Assembly: GCF_003713065.1 (NCBI RefSeq)
Contig: NZ_CP033433.1
Span: 4,551,501 to 4,615,500, forward strand
DNA length: 64,000 nucleotides
Origin: Cohnella candidum
GTDB taxonomy: Bacteria; Bacillota; Bacilli; Paenibacillales; Paenibacillaceae
Direction: 5' to 3'
The position numbers and the translations under genes were made by a program. Below are positions 25,511 to 33,684 of the stretch, piece by piece. Under the pieces are notes generated by a model, which ran no database searches, was not told the DNA's origin, and was given only the letters and a program-made list of their open reading frames with translations. How positions within the stretch are numbered: the stretch's first letter is position 1; each line of letters opens with the position of its first letter.

Positions 25511-25882
25511 ATGCTCTATTTCGACGTTCTTCAAGCGTTAAAAGAGAAGCTCTCGGAGCCGGAATACCGGGATTACCGGCTTTCTTCGAGCGGCAGGACG
25601 CTTTACGTCACGCAAGAGTCGGACAAGTCGATCGCCTATCGGATTACCTTCAAATATGCAGAACGTAAAGAAACGCACTTTGTTGCAGTTCACGATGCAG
25701 GAGAGGAGCGCGCGGTGAAACTGGCTCTCGAGTTGGCCCGAATGCTGGGCTGCGATCTCCCGCTCGAAGCCGTGCAACTCGGAAATGCCTGCCAGGGCGA
25801 ATCTTCCGGAGGGACGAAATACCGGATTGCGCCGAATCCCGCGCAGCCGGCCCAACTGGATATTTACCTCGGAACCCGATAA
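25511..25882 (+). CDS. Conserved-looking hypothetical protein
   Basis: 123-residue soluble protein (MLYFDVLQALKEKL...YLGTR) with no family recognised. Alternating charged and beta-prone stretches suggest a small alpha/beta fold. The ATG at 25511 is 6 bases after GGAGG; an in-frame GTG at 25469 lacks a good SD. It is divergent from the Crp/Fnr gene and convergent with aguB. Confidence 0.65.
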   Translation: MLYFDVLQALKEKLSEPEYRDYRLSSSGRTLYVTQESDKSIAYRITFKYAERKETHFVAVHDAGEERAVKLALELARMLGCDLPLEAVQLGNACQGESSGGTKYRIAPNPAQPAQLDIYLGTR

Positions 25883-25884
25883 CG

Positions 25885-25929
25885 AAAACAGCCCTCGCGG
25901 ACGCAAAATGGTCTGCAGAGGGCTGTTTT
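25885..25929. terminator. Bidirectional terminator
   Basis: AAAACAGCCCTC / GAGGGCTGTTTT stem between two convergent genes, with A and T runs suited to both strands. Confidence 0.9.
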
Positions 25930-25944
25930 GCTCATCATTCGATA

Positions 25945-26820
25945 TTAAACGATCGTGCTGCCGTCGTAGGAAACGATGGTACGGTACAGTTCCGGCCGGC
26001 GGTCGCGGAAAATGCCCCATTCGATCCGCTGGATCTCCAGCTGGTCCAAGTCGAACTCGGCCGTCAGCACCGTCTCATCCGTCCGTCCGGCTTCCTCGAC
26101 CATGTTGCCTTGCGGCCCGGCGATGAACGAGGAGCCGTAGAACGTGATGGTCGAGTCGTCGTCGCTTTCTGCGCCAATGCGGTTCGAAGCGATGACCGGC
26201 ATCAGGTTCGAAGCGGCGTGGCCGCGCATGCACATCTGCCAGTGGTCCTTCGAGTCGATCGAGCCGTCCTGCGGCTCCGAGCCGATCGCCGTCGGATAGA
26301 ACAGCAGCTCGGCGCCCATCAGCGCCATGCAGCGGGCGGCTTCGGGATACCACTGGTCCCAGCAGACGCCGACGCCGATTTTGGCGTAACGGGTTTTCCA
26401 CACCTGGAAGCCGGTGTCGCCCGGATTGAAGTAGAACTTCTCTTCGTACCCGGGGCCGTCCGGGATGTGGCTTTTGCGGTAATGGCCGAGGATTTCGCCG
26501 TCCGCGTCGATGACCGCGAGCGAGTTGTAACGGGCGTAGTTCTTCTTCTCGTAGAAGCTGATCGGAAGCACGACCTGGAGCTCCTTGGCGACCTTCTTGA
26601 AATGGTTGACCGCCTTGTTCTCCTCCAGCTCCGTCGCGTAGACGTAGTAGTCGGACTTCTCCTTCTGGCAGAAGTAAGGCGTTTCGAACAGCTCTTGCAG
26701 CAAAATGATCTGAGCGCCTTCCGCCGCGGCTTGGCGCACGAGTTTGTCCGCTTTGGCGATGTTCTCGTAGATATCGCAGGAGCAGCTCATTTGGGTAGCC
26801 GCCACTTTCACCTTTCTCAT
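25945..26820 (-). CDS. aguB: N-carbamoylputrescine amidohydrolase
   Basis: 291-residue nitrilase-superfamily enzyme that converts N-carbamoylputrescine to putrescine, CO2 and ammonia. The triad is Glu43 (LLQELFETPYF), Lys116 (YRKSHIPDG) and Cys153 (VGVCWDQWYPE). The ATG at 26820 is 9 bp after the aguA stop and has its own weak SD. With aguA it completes the agmatine-to-putrescine route. Confidence 0.95.
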   Translation of the reverse strand: MRKVKVAATQMSCSCDIYENIAKADKLVRQAAAEGAQIILLQELFETPYFCQKEKSDYYVYATELEENKAVNHFKKVAKELQVVLPISFYEKKNYARYNSLAVIDADGEILGHYRKSHIPDGPGYEEKFYFNPGDTGFQVWKTRYAKIGVGVCWDQWYPEAARCMALMGAELLFYPTAIGSEPQDGSIDSKDHWQMCMRGHAASNLMPVIASNRIGAESDDDSTITFYGSSFIAGPQGNMVEEAGRTDETVLTAEFDLDQLEIQRIEWGIFRDRRPELYRTIVSYDGSTIV

Positions 26821-26829
26821 GGACAATCC

Positions 26830-27858
26830 CTATCCTTTCCGCGGCATTTGCTGCGTCGTGCAATGGACGTTGCCGCCTTCCTTGATGATCGCCATCCCGT
26901 CGACCGTGCGGATGCGCCGTTCGGGGAACGTTTCCTGCAGAATGCGCGCCGCTTCGCGGTCGGTTTCTTCCGCCGCGCCGCCGAATACGGGGAGCACGAT
27001 GCCGCCGTTTACGAAATAGAAGTTGAGGTAGCTGAGCGTCAGCCGGCTTTCCTCGAACATCGATTTGGGAGGCTGGGGAATCTTCACGATCTCGAACTTG
27101 CGTCCTTGGGCGTCCGTCGATTCGCTCAGGATGCGCAGGTTTTCTTGCGTAATTTCATAATTCTCGTCGCTCGGGTCGTCGCATACCTGGATGACGATTT
27201 TGCCCGGCGCGGCGAAGCACGCGACGTTGTCGACATGGCCGTCCGTTTCGTCGCCGTCGAGTCCGCGTTTGAGCCAAATGATCTTGCTGACGTTCGTGAA
27301 CCGTTTGACGTAATCTTCGATCTGCTCCCGGCTTAGGTTCGGGTTGCGGTTCGGGTTGAGCAGGCACTCTTCCGTCGTGAGCAGCGTGCCTTCCCCGTCC
27401 ACGTGGATCGAGCCGCCTTCCATGACGAGGGGGGCGTCGAACCGGCGTGCGCCTACGCGCTCCAGCACTTGGGGAGCGACTTCGTCGTCGAGGTCCCATG
27501 GCGCGTACTTGCCGCCCCAGGCGTTGAACTTCCAGTTCACGCCGGCCAGCTCGCCGTTCTTGCCGACGAGGAACGTCGGGCCGTTATCCCGGAGCCAAGC
27601 GTCGCTGTGGGGGATTTCGGCGAAATCGATGTTCGGCTCGTCGAAGTAACCCGCCGCCAAGTCCTTGTCCGCGGGATTGACCAGCACGGTCACGGGCTCG
27701 AATTCGGCGATCGCCTTCACGACCTGCGCGTATCCGCCGCATACCGGCTCGTGGTCGTCCGGGTAAACCATCGATTCGCGCACCGGCCAGGACATGAAGG
27801 TGCGTTCGTGCGGTGCCCACTCGGCAGGCATTTTAAATTTAAGGTCTCTTGGATCCAA
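26830..27858 (-). CDS. aguA: Agmatine deiminase
   Basis: 342-residue amidinotransferase-fold enzyme making N-carbamoylputrescine from agmatine. The N-terminus MPAEWAPHERTFMSWPV, the DAWLRDNGPTF and ETDGHVDN motifs, and the catalytic Cys333 in GGNVHCTTQQ are family hallmarks. The reading frame is closed by a stop three codons before TTG 27858, so TTG (weak SD) or the internal ATG 27831 must start it; TTG keeps the usual N-terminal length. It is divergent from the folD riboswitch leader. Confidence 0.95.
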   Translation of the reverse strand: MDPRDLKFKMPAEWAPHERTFMSWPVRESMVYPDDHEPVCGGYAQVVKAIAEFEPVTVLVNPADKDLAAGYFDEPNIDFAEIPHSDAWLRDNGPTFLVGKNGELAGVNWKFNAWGGKYAPWDLDDEVAPQVLERVGARRFDAPLVMEGGSIHVDGEGTLLTTEECLLNPNRNPNLSREQIEDYVKRFTNVSKIIWLKRGLDGDETDGHVDNVACFAAPGKIVIQVCDDPSDENYEITQENLRILSESTDAQGRKFEIVKIPQPPKSMFEESRLTLSYLNFYFVNGGIVLPVFGGAAEETDREAARILQETFPERRIRTVDGMAIIKEGGNVHCTTQQMPRKG

Positions 27859-27978
27859 GTCGAATCAGCTCGCTTTATCGGTAAATTTCTTATCGTCACT
27901 AATGAAGGCCATTCCTCAACCATCATAAACGATAAGGGGACCGATCTCAAAGCCTTCCGCGGGACAACTTCTTCCTTA

Positions 27979-28007
27979 TTGTGCGGAATGCCGGATTTGA
28001 GTATGAT
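27979..28007 (+). promoter_or_regulatory. Sigma-A promoter of the folD leader
   Basis: TTGTGC, a 17-bp spacer and TATGAT. The predicted start near 28014 falls at the 5' edge of the riboswitch aptamer. Confidence 0.7.
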
Positions 28008-28013
28008 GAAAGC

Positions 28014-28093
28014 AAATAGACGGTTGCGTGTGACTGGCGGAACATGGACCAACCATGGGGGAGCACGCGGCGGAACGAGCCGTACGCCTGGGC
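28014..28093 (+). ncRNA. ZTP riboswitch (pfl motif) aptamer
   Basis: The stretch carries the pfl hallmarks: TGACTGGCGGA in the first half, CCATGGGGGAGCA in the middle, and GCCGTACGCCTGGGC at the 3' end, which forms the pseudoknot-containing domain. It sits in the 5' leader of folD, the classic location, and is followed at once by a terminator. It senses ZTP/ZMP, which accumulate when 10-formyl-tetrahydrofolate is short, and should raise folD expression. Confidence 0.9.
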
Positions 28094-28132
28094 AGAGGTA
28101 AGGGGGATCGCCCCCTTGCCTCTTTGCGTTTT
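28094..28132 (+). terminator. Expression-platform terminator of the ZTP riboswitch
   Basis: AGAGGTAAGGGGG / CCCCCTTGCCTCT stem with a 4-nt loop and a T-rich tail. Its 5' arm abuts the aptamer 3' end, so ligand binding could prevent its formation. Confidence 0.85.
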
Positions 28133-28159
28133 CAATCCGTAATGAAGGAGTGGCTGAAA

Positions 28160-29014
28160 ATGGCGAAAACGGAAGGACCGCTGATTTTGGACGGAGCACG
28201 GGTGGCTCGGGACATCAAGGAACGATTGGCTGAGAGGGTGAACCTGCTGGCCGAACGGGGGATCACCCCTTGTTTGGCGACCATTCTCGTCGGAGACGAC
28301 CCCGCATCGGCGACGTACGTCCGCATGAAAGGGAATGCCTGCGAGCGCTTGGGGATGGAGTCGCGGCGCATCCAGCTGGACCGAAGCACGACGACCGAGC
28401 AGCTGATCGCCGCGATTCGCGAGTTAAATGAAGATTCAAGCGTTCACGGCATCCTGCTGCAGCATCCCGTGCCGCATCAGATCGACGAGAGAGCCGCTTT
28501 CGACGCCATCCGCATCGACAAAGACGTGGACGGCGTCACGACGCTCGGTTTTGCACAGAACGCGTTCGGGTTTGCGGCCTACCCGTCCTGCACGCCGGCG
28601 GCGATCATGGCGATCCTCGACGATTATGGAATCCCGATCGAAGGTAAACACGCCGTTGTCGTCGGACGCAGTCCGATTCTGGGCAAGCCGGTATCCCTCA
28701 TGCTGCTGAACCGCAACGCCACGGTCACCGTCTGCCATTCCAAAACGCAGGGACTGGCGGATATCGTCGGTTCGGGCGACATCGTGGTAGCCGCCGTCGG
28801 CAAGCCGAAGTTCATCAGGGGCGATTGGATCCGCGAGGGAGCGGTCGTGCTCGACGCGGGATACAACCCGGGCAACGTGGGAGATGTCGATTACGAGGAG
28901 TGCCTCCTCAAGGCCGCGGCGATCACGCCGGTTCCGGCGGGCGTTGGTCCGGTCACGATCGCGACGCTTCTGAAGCATACCGTGGACGCGGCCGAAAGAA
29001 TCGGTTCCGCCTAG
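28160..29014 (+). CDS. folD: Bifunctional methylene-THF dehydrogenase/cyclohydrolase
   Basis: 284-residue cytosolic enzyme interconverting 5,10-methylene-, 5,10-methenyl- and 10-formyl-tetrahydrofolate. Signatures are YVRMKGNAC with the catalytic Lys, ILLQHPVPHQID, DVDGVTTL, the NADP loop GRSPILGKP, and TPVPAGVGPVTIATLL. AAGGAG is 9 bases before ATG 28160; an in-frame ATG at 28142 lacks an SD. It is controlled by the upstream ZTP riboswitch. Confidence 0.96.
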   Translation: MAKTEGPLILDGARVARDIKERLAERVNLLAERGITPCLATILVGDDPASATYVRMKGNACERLGMESRRIQLDRSTTTEQLIAAIRELNEDSSVHGILLQHPVPHQIDERAAFDAIRIDKDVDGVTTLGFAQNAFGFAAYPSCTPAAIMAILDDYGIPIEGKHAVVVGRSPILGKPVSLMLLNRNATVTVCHSKTQGLADIVGSGDIVVAAVGKPKFIRGDWIREGAVVLDAGYNPGNVGDVDYEECLLKAAAITPVPAGVGPVTIATLLKHTVDAAERIGSA

Positions 29015-29040
29015 CAAGTGTTGCCAACCCGCCTCCCCCG

Positions 29041-29067
29041 AAAGCCTTGCGCGCAAGGCTTTTTTCC
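29041..29067 (+). terminator. Rho-independent terminator after folD
   Basis: AAAGCCTTGC / GCAAGGCTTT perfect stem followed by a T run. Confidence 0.9.
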
Positions 29068-29248
29068 TTTTTACGCCTGGCGCCGGCGGGGGAGGGCTTG
29101 TCTTGTATTCTACTAGGGCATGAAGTAAAATTTACTCAGCCGTTCGCTAATGGCTTGGCCGGCCTCCGATGCCGTCACCACGCGGCCGCACCCGGGTTTT
29201 CCGTCCGGGCCGCAGGGCGAAAATCCACCTCTGGGATGTGTAATCACG

Positions 29249-30433
29249 TTGAACAATAAAGCGGTCATTTTGGGAAGCAACTATTACATAGGCCTCAGCA
29301 CGATCCGGTGCTTGGGCGAACATGGCATCCATACCGTCGCTGTCGACTATTCGACGAAAAACACGTACGCAGCCGATTCCAAATACGTCTCGGAGAAGCT
29401 CGTCGTTCCCCACTATAAGGAGGATCCCGCGGGCTTCATCCGTTATCTGAAAGACTACGCCAGCATGCAAAGCGCCCCTCCGGTCCTCATTCCCTGCCAC
29501 GATAACTACGTCGAAGTCATCGACGAATATCTGGAAGAGCTGCGGGAAAGCTACCTGATACCTCAGACGGAGAAAGGCATTTATACCCGGCTCATGAACA
29601 AGGAGATGCTGGAGCGCGCGGCTATCGAGAAGGGCGTCGCCGTGCCGGAGACGGTCCGGGTGGACGAGGAAGATTACCTGGCGAAAGTGGCGCAGACGAT
29701 CAAATATCCTTGTCTCGTGAAGCCTTCCGATTCTCCCGCGTTCGTGGCCAAGTTTAGAAGGAAGCTATTTAAGGTTTATTATGAGCAGGAGTTGGTCGAA
29801 GCGGTCGAGAAATCCCGCCAGGCCGGCCTCGAGGTCATCGTGCAGCGGATCATCCCGGGCTTCGACGACCACATGTATACATTCGATGCTTATCTGAACC
29901 AGGAATCCAAAGTCACCCACTGGGTGACCTGCCAGAAGTTCCGTCAGTATCCGATTAATTTCGGCGCTTCGGTGTACACCGGGCAGAAATACGTGCCGGA
30001 ACTCTACGAGATCGGCGCCAAATTCCTGGAAGACATGAAATACAAGGGCTTCGCCGAAATCGAGTTCAAGAAGGACGCCGAAACCGGCAAGTTCTACTTG
30101 ATCGAGGTCAACGTGCGGATCACGAACCTGAACGTCCTGCTGAACAAGGCGGGCGTCAACATTCCCTATATCACTTACCGCGAGCTGACGGGCTCCCCCG
30201 TGGAACCATATGCGGTGAAGAAGGACACGAACCTCGTATTCTGGTACGCCTACGAGGACCTGCTGGCGATCAAGGGCTACCTGAAGACCAAGCAGCTGAC
30301 GTTCGGACAAGTGTTCAAGTCCTTCTTCAAGCCCAAAGCATACGCCATTTGGGATTGGCGGGATCCGAAGCCCGCATTCTCGTTTCTGTCCATCACCCTC
30401 GGCAAAATGTTCGGCAAAAACTCGCGAGGGTAG
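29249..30433 (+). CDS. ATP-grasp carboxylate-amine ligase, D-aspartate-ligase-like
   Basis: 394 residues. It has an N-terminal Rossmann-like preATP domain (AVILGSNYYIGLSTIRCLGEHG) and an ATP-grasp core (YPCLVKPSDSP, VIVQRIIPGFDDH, GFAEIEFKKD, FYLIEVNVR). Overall layout resembles the D-aspartate ligase Asl of Enterococcus faecium and related carboxylate-amine ligases, which join an amino acid to an acceptor amine with ATP. The start is uncertain: TTG 29249 gives the family-like N-terminus but a poor SD; an in-frame ATG at 29150 would add 33 unrelated residues. It is 12 bp from a Mur-ligase paralogue and near an Asp/Glu racemase. The acceptor is unknown. Confidence 0.85.
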   Translation: MNNKAVILGSNYYIGLSTIRCLGEHGIHTVAVDYSTKNTYAADSKYVSEKLVVPHYKEDPAGFIRYLKDYASMQSAPPVLIPCHDNYVEVIDEYLEELRESYLIPQTEKGIYTRLMNKEMLERAAIEKGVAVPETVRVDEEDYLAKVAQTIKYPCLVKPSDSPAFVAKFRRKLFKVYYEQELVEAVEKSRQAGLEVIVQRIIPGFDDHMYTFDAYLNQESKVTHWVTCQKFRQYPINFGASVYTGQKYVPELYEIGAKFLEDMKYKGFAEIEFKKDAETGKFYLIEVNVRITNLNVLLNKAGVNIPYITYRELTGSPVEPYAVKKDTNLVFWYAYEDLLAIKGYLKTKQLTFGQVFKSFFKPKAYAIWDWRDPKPAFSFLSITLGKMFGKNSRG

Positions 30434-30445
30434 GAGGTTTCGTTT

Positions 30446-31942
30446 ATGACCCAGCTGAAAGAACTTCTCAAGGCCGTCCGAGTCATCGACAGTATCCACG
30501 ACCGCGACCTGCAGGTGACGGGCGTCTCTTACCACTCGGGCAAAGTCGCCGAAGGGCATGTTTTCGTCTGCGTGCGCGGCTATAAGACAGACGGACACAA
30601 GTACCTCGCCAGTGCCGTTCAGAACGGAGCGGTCGCGGCCGTCGTCGAGGAATTCCAGGAAGGTCTCGACATCCCGCAATACCGCGTGGAGAGCGGTCGG
30701 ATCGCTTTGGCTCGCTTAGGAGCGGCCTTCTATGGTCACCCGGCGGACAAAATGTTCATGATCGGCATCACCGCCACCAACGGCAAAACGACCACTTCCT
30801 ATATGACGAACGCGATGCTGGAGAACCACGGGCTGAAGACCGGACTCATCGGCACCGTGGTCATCAAGATCGACGATGCTTCGATTCCGGCAGAGCTGAC
30901 GACGCCGGAATCCCTGGATTTGCAGCGCTATCTGGGCGAGATGGCGGACCGCGGCGTATCGCACGTGACGATGGAGGTTTCTTCCGCCGCGCTGGAGGCG
31001 CGCCGGGTCGAAACCGTCGACTACGACATCGTCACGTTCAACAACCTGAGCCGCGAACACATCGATTCCCACGGCTCCTTCGAGCAATATTTCAACGCCA
31101 AGGCGAGCTTGATCCGCAATGCGGGCGAGAAAAGCATGGCCGTCCTCAACTTGGACGACTCCTACTCGGCTTCGCTCGTGAACGACACGCGCGCGCAAGT
31201 CGTCACCTTCGGCGTGAAAAGCAAGGAAGGCGACATCCACTGCAAGGACTTGGACCTGTCGACGGGACGGGGCAAGTTCAAGGTCGAAATCCTGAAACCG
31301 ATCCGGTGGAGGGACATCGAGCTGAATCCCGGCGAGTTCGAAGTGGAGCTGTCCGTTCCGGGACTTCATTCGGTCTACAACTCGATGGTCGCGATCGTGA
31401 ACGCGCTGCTGTGCGGGGTTCCGGTATCGGTCATCCAGCATACGCTGAAGACGTTCCCCGGGGTGGAGAGAAGGTTCCAGTTCATCTACGAGGGCGACTT
31501 CACGATCATCGACGACCATTTCGCGAATCCCGGCAACATCAACGTCACGCTCGAAACGCTTCGCTACATGGATTTCGAAAATTTGAAGCTCGTTTACGCG
31601 ATCCGCGGCGAACGGGGACCGACGGTTAACCGAGAGAACGCGGAAGCGATCGTCGAGTGGATGAAGCGTCTCGAGCTGGACGAGATCATCGCGACGAAGA
31701 GCGTCTCGCACGTCACGGCCAAGGACAAGGTGACCGACGAAGAGGCCCGCGTATTCATGGAAGTGATGGACAAGGCCGGCATCCGCGTCAGGCTGTACGA
31801 GCAATTGCCGGACGCAATCGCGGACGGGCTGAACCATGCCGGACGGGGGGACCTGGTCCTGCTGGCGGGCTGCCAGGGGATGGATCCCGGCGGGGAGATC
31901 GCGCTGAACATGCTGAAAGACCGCGAATCGCTGGATGTCTGA
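30446..31942 (+). CDS. Divergent Mur ligase (MurE-like) paralogue
   Basis: 498 residues with the three Mur domains: an N-terminal MurE-like domain (about 1-100), the P-loop ITATNGKTTT (about 108-117) with central ATPase motifs TTPESLDLQ, MEVSSAALEARRV and the probable carbamylated-Lys segment EQYFNAKASLI, and a C-terminal Rossmann domain. Departures from MurE: the VDYAHTPD motif reads IDDHFANPG, the HxL after EVSS is AAL, and neither the DNPR substrate motif nor the terminal AGKGHE is present (LAGCQGMDPG instead). So it is probably not the cell-wall MurE. AGGAGG precedes the ATG. It likely works with the ATP-grasp ligase and racemase. Confidence 0.85.
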   Translation: MTQLKELLKAVRVIDSIHDRDLQVTGVSYHSGKVAEGHVFVCVRGYKTDGHKYLASAVQNGAVAAVVEEFQEGLDIPQYRVESGRIALARLGAAFYGHPADKMFMIGITATNGKTTTSYMTNAMLENHGLKTGLIGTVVIKIDDASIPAELTTPESLDLQRYLGEMADRGVSHVTMEVSSAALEARRVETVDYDIVTFNNLSREHIDSHGSFEQYFNAKASLIRNAGEKSMAVLNLDDSYSASLVNDTRAQVVTFGVKSKEGDIHCKDLDLSTGRGKFKVEILKPIRWRDIELNPGEFEVELSVPGLHSVYNSMVAIVNALLCGVPVSVIQHTLKTFPGVERRFQFIYEGDFTIIDDHFANPGNINVTLETLRYMDFENLKLVYAIRGERGPTVNRENAEAIVEWMKRLELDEIIATKSVSHVTAKDKVTDEEARVFMEVMDKAGIRVRLYEQLPDAIADGLNHAGRGDLVLLAGCQGMDPGGEIALNMLKDRESLDV

Positions 31943-31981
31943 CGGGAACGGCAAGAAATTTCATGCAAAGTGGGTTTGGCA

Positions 31982-32686
31982 GTGGAAAACAAACGGTTAG
32001 GCATCATCGGAGGAATGGGTCCCAAAGCGACTTCCGTTTTCATGGATAGAATCATCGATCATACCGTCGCGGAACGGGACCAGGATCACATCGACATGCT
32101 GGTGTTGAACCACGCGACGTTGCCGGACCGGACGGAGGTCATTCTGGAGAACGACGGCCGGAAGTTCCTGACCGCCATCGAGCCGGATTTCCGCTTCATG
32201 GAGCATGCGGGAGTGTCCCATATCGCGATTCCCTGCAACACCTCGCATTATTTTTACGATGACATGCAGGGCATGACGACGATCCCGATCATCAACATGG
32301 TCGAGGAGACGCTGAAGGTCATTGCCGAGCGTTACGGCAAGGGTAGCCAGGCCGGGCTGCTCGCGACGAACGGCACGGTGCGCAGCGGGGTTTACCGGAA
32401 GGCGGCCGAACGGCTCGGCATTCGCCTGTACGAGCCGGACGCGTCCGTCCAGCAGCAGGTCATGGACATTATCTATGATTTTAAAAAAGGCAAGAAAGAC
32501 AGCTCGGCGGAGCTGGAGAGCGTCGTCCGGCAGCTGCTCGACCGGGAAGGCTGCGATTGCGCCATCCTGGCGTGTACGGAATTGTCGTGCATTCCGGTGA
32601 GCGAGGAGACGGCGGCTTACTGCGCGGACGCCATGGACGTGCTCGTCCGGAAGTCGATCGAGCTGTCGGGCAAACGTTTCGGGTAA
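31982..32686 (+). CDS. Aspartate/glutamate racemase family protein
   Basis: 234 residues of the Asp/Glu/hydantoin racemase superfamily (RLGIIGGMGPKATS start). Both catalytic cysteines are present: IAIPCNTSHYFYDD and AILACTELSCIP. It would supply a D-amino acid, most simply D-Asp or D-Glu, without PLP. Starts at GTG 31970, TTG 31976 and GTG 31982 are possible; 31982 gives the family N-terminus and follows AAGTGGG at 8 bases. It is 39 bp downstream of the Mur ligase, and the terminator after it closes a probable three-gene operon. Confidence 0.88.
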   Translation: MENKRLGIIGGMGPKATSVFMDRIIDHTVAERDQDHIDMLVLNHATLPDRTEVILENDGRKFLTAIEPDFRFMEHAGVSHIAIPCNTSHYFYDDMQGMTTIPIINMVEETLKVIAERYGKGSQAGLLATNGTVRSGVYRKAAERLGIRLYEPDASVQQQVMDIIYDFKKGKKDSSAELESVVRQLLDREGCDCAILACTELSCIPVSEETAAYCADAMDVLVRKSIELSGKRFG

Positions 32687-32730
32687 ACGGTTGGAAAAAC
32701 GTGGTTTGTAGAGCGGAAATCGTGGTGTGA

Positions 32731-32769
32731 AGAGGCGGGGACGCGTGCGGCGTTCCCGCTCTTTTTTTG
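32731..32769 (+). terminator. Rho-independent terminator
   Basis: AGAGGCGGGGACG / CGTTCCCGCTCT imperfect stem plus seven T, after the racemase gene. Confidence 0.85.
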
Positions 32770-32779
32770 TTTTCCGCTC

Positions 32780-32807
32780 TAATGCTTTTCCCTCCGAATG
32801 TCGATAA
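32780..32807 (+). promoter_or_regulatory. Putative sigma-D promoter of motAB
   Basis: TAAT, a 16-bp spacer and GTCGATAA match the sigma-D pattern (TAAA-N14-16-GCCGATAT) and lie 67 bp before the motA ATG. Sigma-D control is the rule for Bacillus motility genes. Confidence 0.6.
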
Positions 32808-32874
32808 ACAGGATAGAGTGTCGGTATGTGAGGAAACTCAGCCACGCCCAACAACTTACATGCTGAGGTGTACG

Positions 32875-33684
32875 ATGAAAAATACCACGATAATCGGTTT
32901 GTTTCTCGGATTGTTCTCCCTCATCGTCGGGATGATTCTCAAGAAAGCGCCGCTGATCAGTCTGGTCACGAACCCGGCCGCTTTTGTCATAATCATTGTC
33001 GGAACGATCGCTTCGATCTGCATGGCGTTTCCGTTCAGCGACCTGAAAAAAGTGCCGAAGCTGTTCAAGATCGTGTTCGTAGAGCCGAAGCTCGTGGCGC
33101 GCGAACAGCTCATTTCCATGTTCATGGACTGGGCGACGATCACCCGCCGCGAAGGGCTGCTCGCCCTGGAAGCGAGAGTCGAGGAGATCGAGGACGATTT
33201 CCTGAAGGTCGGCATGCGGATGATCATCGACGGCAACGACCAGGACCTTGTTCGCGACGTTCTGCTCGAGGACGTCTCCGCGACCGAAGACCGCCACCGT
33301 TCCGGCGCGCAGATTTTCTCCCAGGCGGGCATGTACGCGCCGACCCTCGGGGTTCTCGGGGCCGTCGTCGGTCTGATCGCCGCCCTGCAGAATTTGAATA
33401 ACATGGAGGCGCTGGCCCACGCGGTCGCGGCGGCCTTCATCGCGACGCTGCTCGGTATCTTCACCGGTTACGTGCTGTGGCATCCGATTTCCAATAAGCT
33501 CAAGCGGATCTCCAAGAAAGAGATCGACCTGAAGCTCATGATGGTCGAAGGCCTTCTCTCCATCCAGTCCGGCGTTTCCACGATCGCCATCCAGCAGAAG
33601 CTGATGGTGTTCCTGACGCCTACGGAACGGGTCGCGTTCAACCAGAAGGAGGAGGCCGGCGGTGAGCAAAAAGCATCGGCATGA
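32875..33684 (+). CDS. motA: Flagellar motor stator protein MotA
   Basis: 269 residues. Four membrane segments flank a cytoplasmic domain containing LEARVEEIEDDFLKVGMRMI, the region that contacts the rotor FliG, and the conserved proline region YAPTLGVLGAVVGLIAAL. With MotB it forms the ion channel that powers flagellar rotation. The ATG at 32875 follows GAGGTG at 4 bases; longer in-frame readings overlap the promoter. It overlaps motB by 23 bp. Confidence 0.93.
   Translation: MKNTTIIGLFLGLFSLIVGMILKKAPLISLVTNPAAFVIIIVGTIASICMAFPFSDLKKVPKLFKIVFVEPKLVAREQLISMFMDWATITRREGLLALEARVEEIEDDFLKVGMRMIIDGNDQDLVRDVLLEDVSATEDRHRSGAQIFSQAGMYAPTLGVLGAVVGLIAALQNLNNMEALAHAVAAAFIATLLGIFTGYVLWHPISNKLKRISKKEIDLKLMMVEGLLSIQSGVSTIAIQQKLMVFLTPTERVAFNQKEEAGGEQKASA

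Noticed and set aside
27861..27978. Longer aguA starting upstream of 27858
   Set aside because: An in-frame TGA lies three codons before the TTG, closing the frame.
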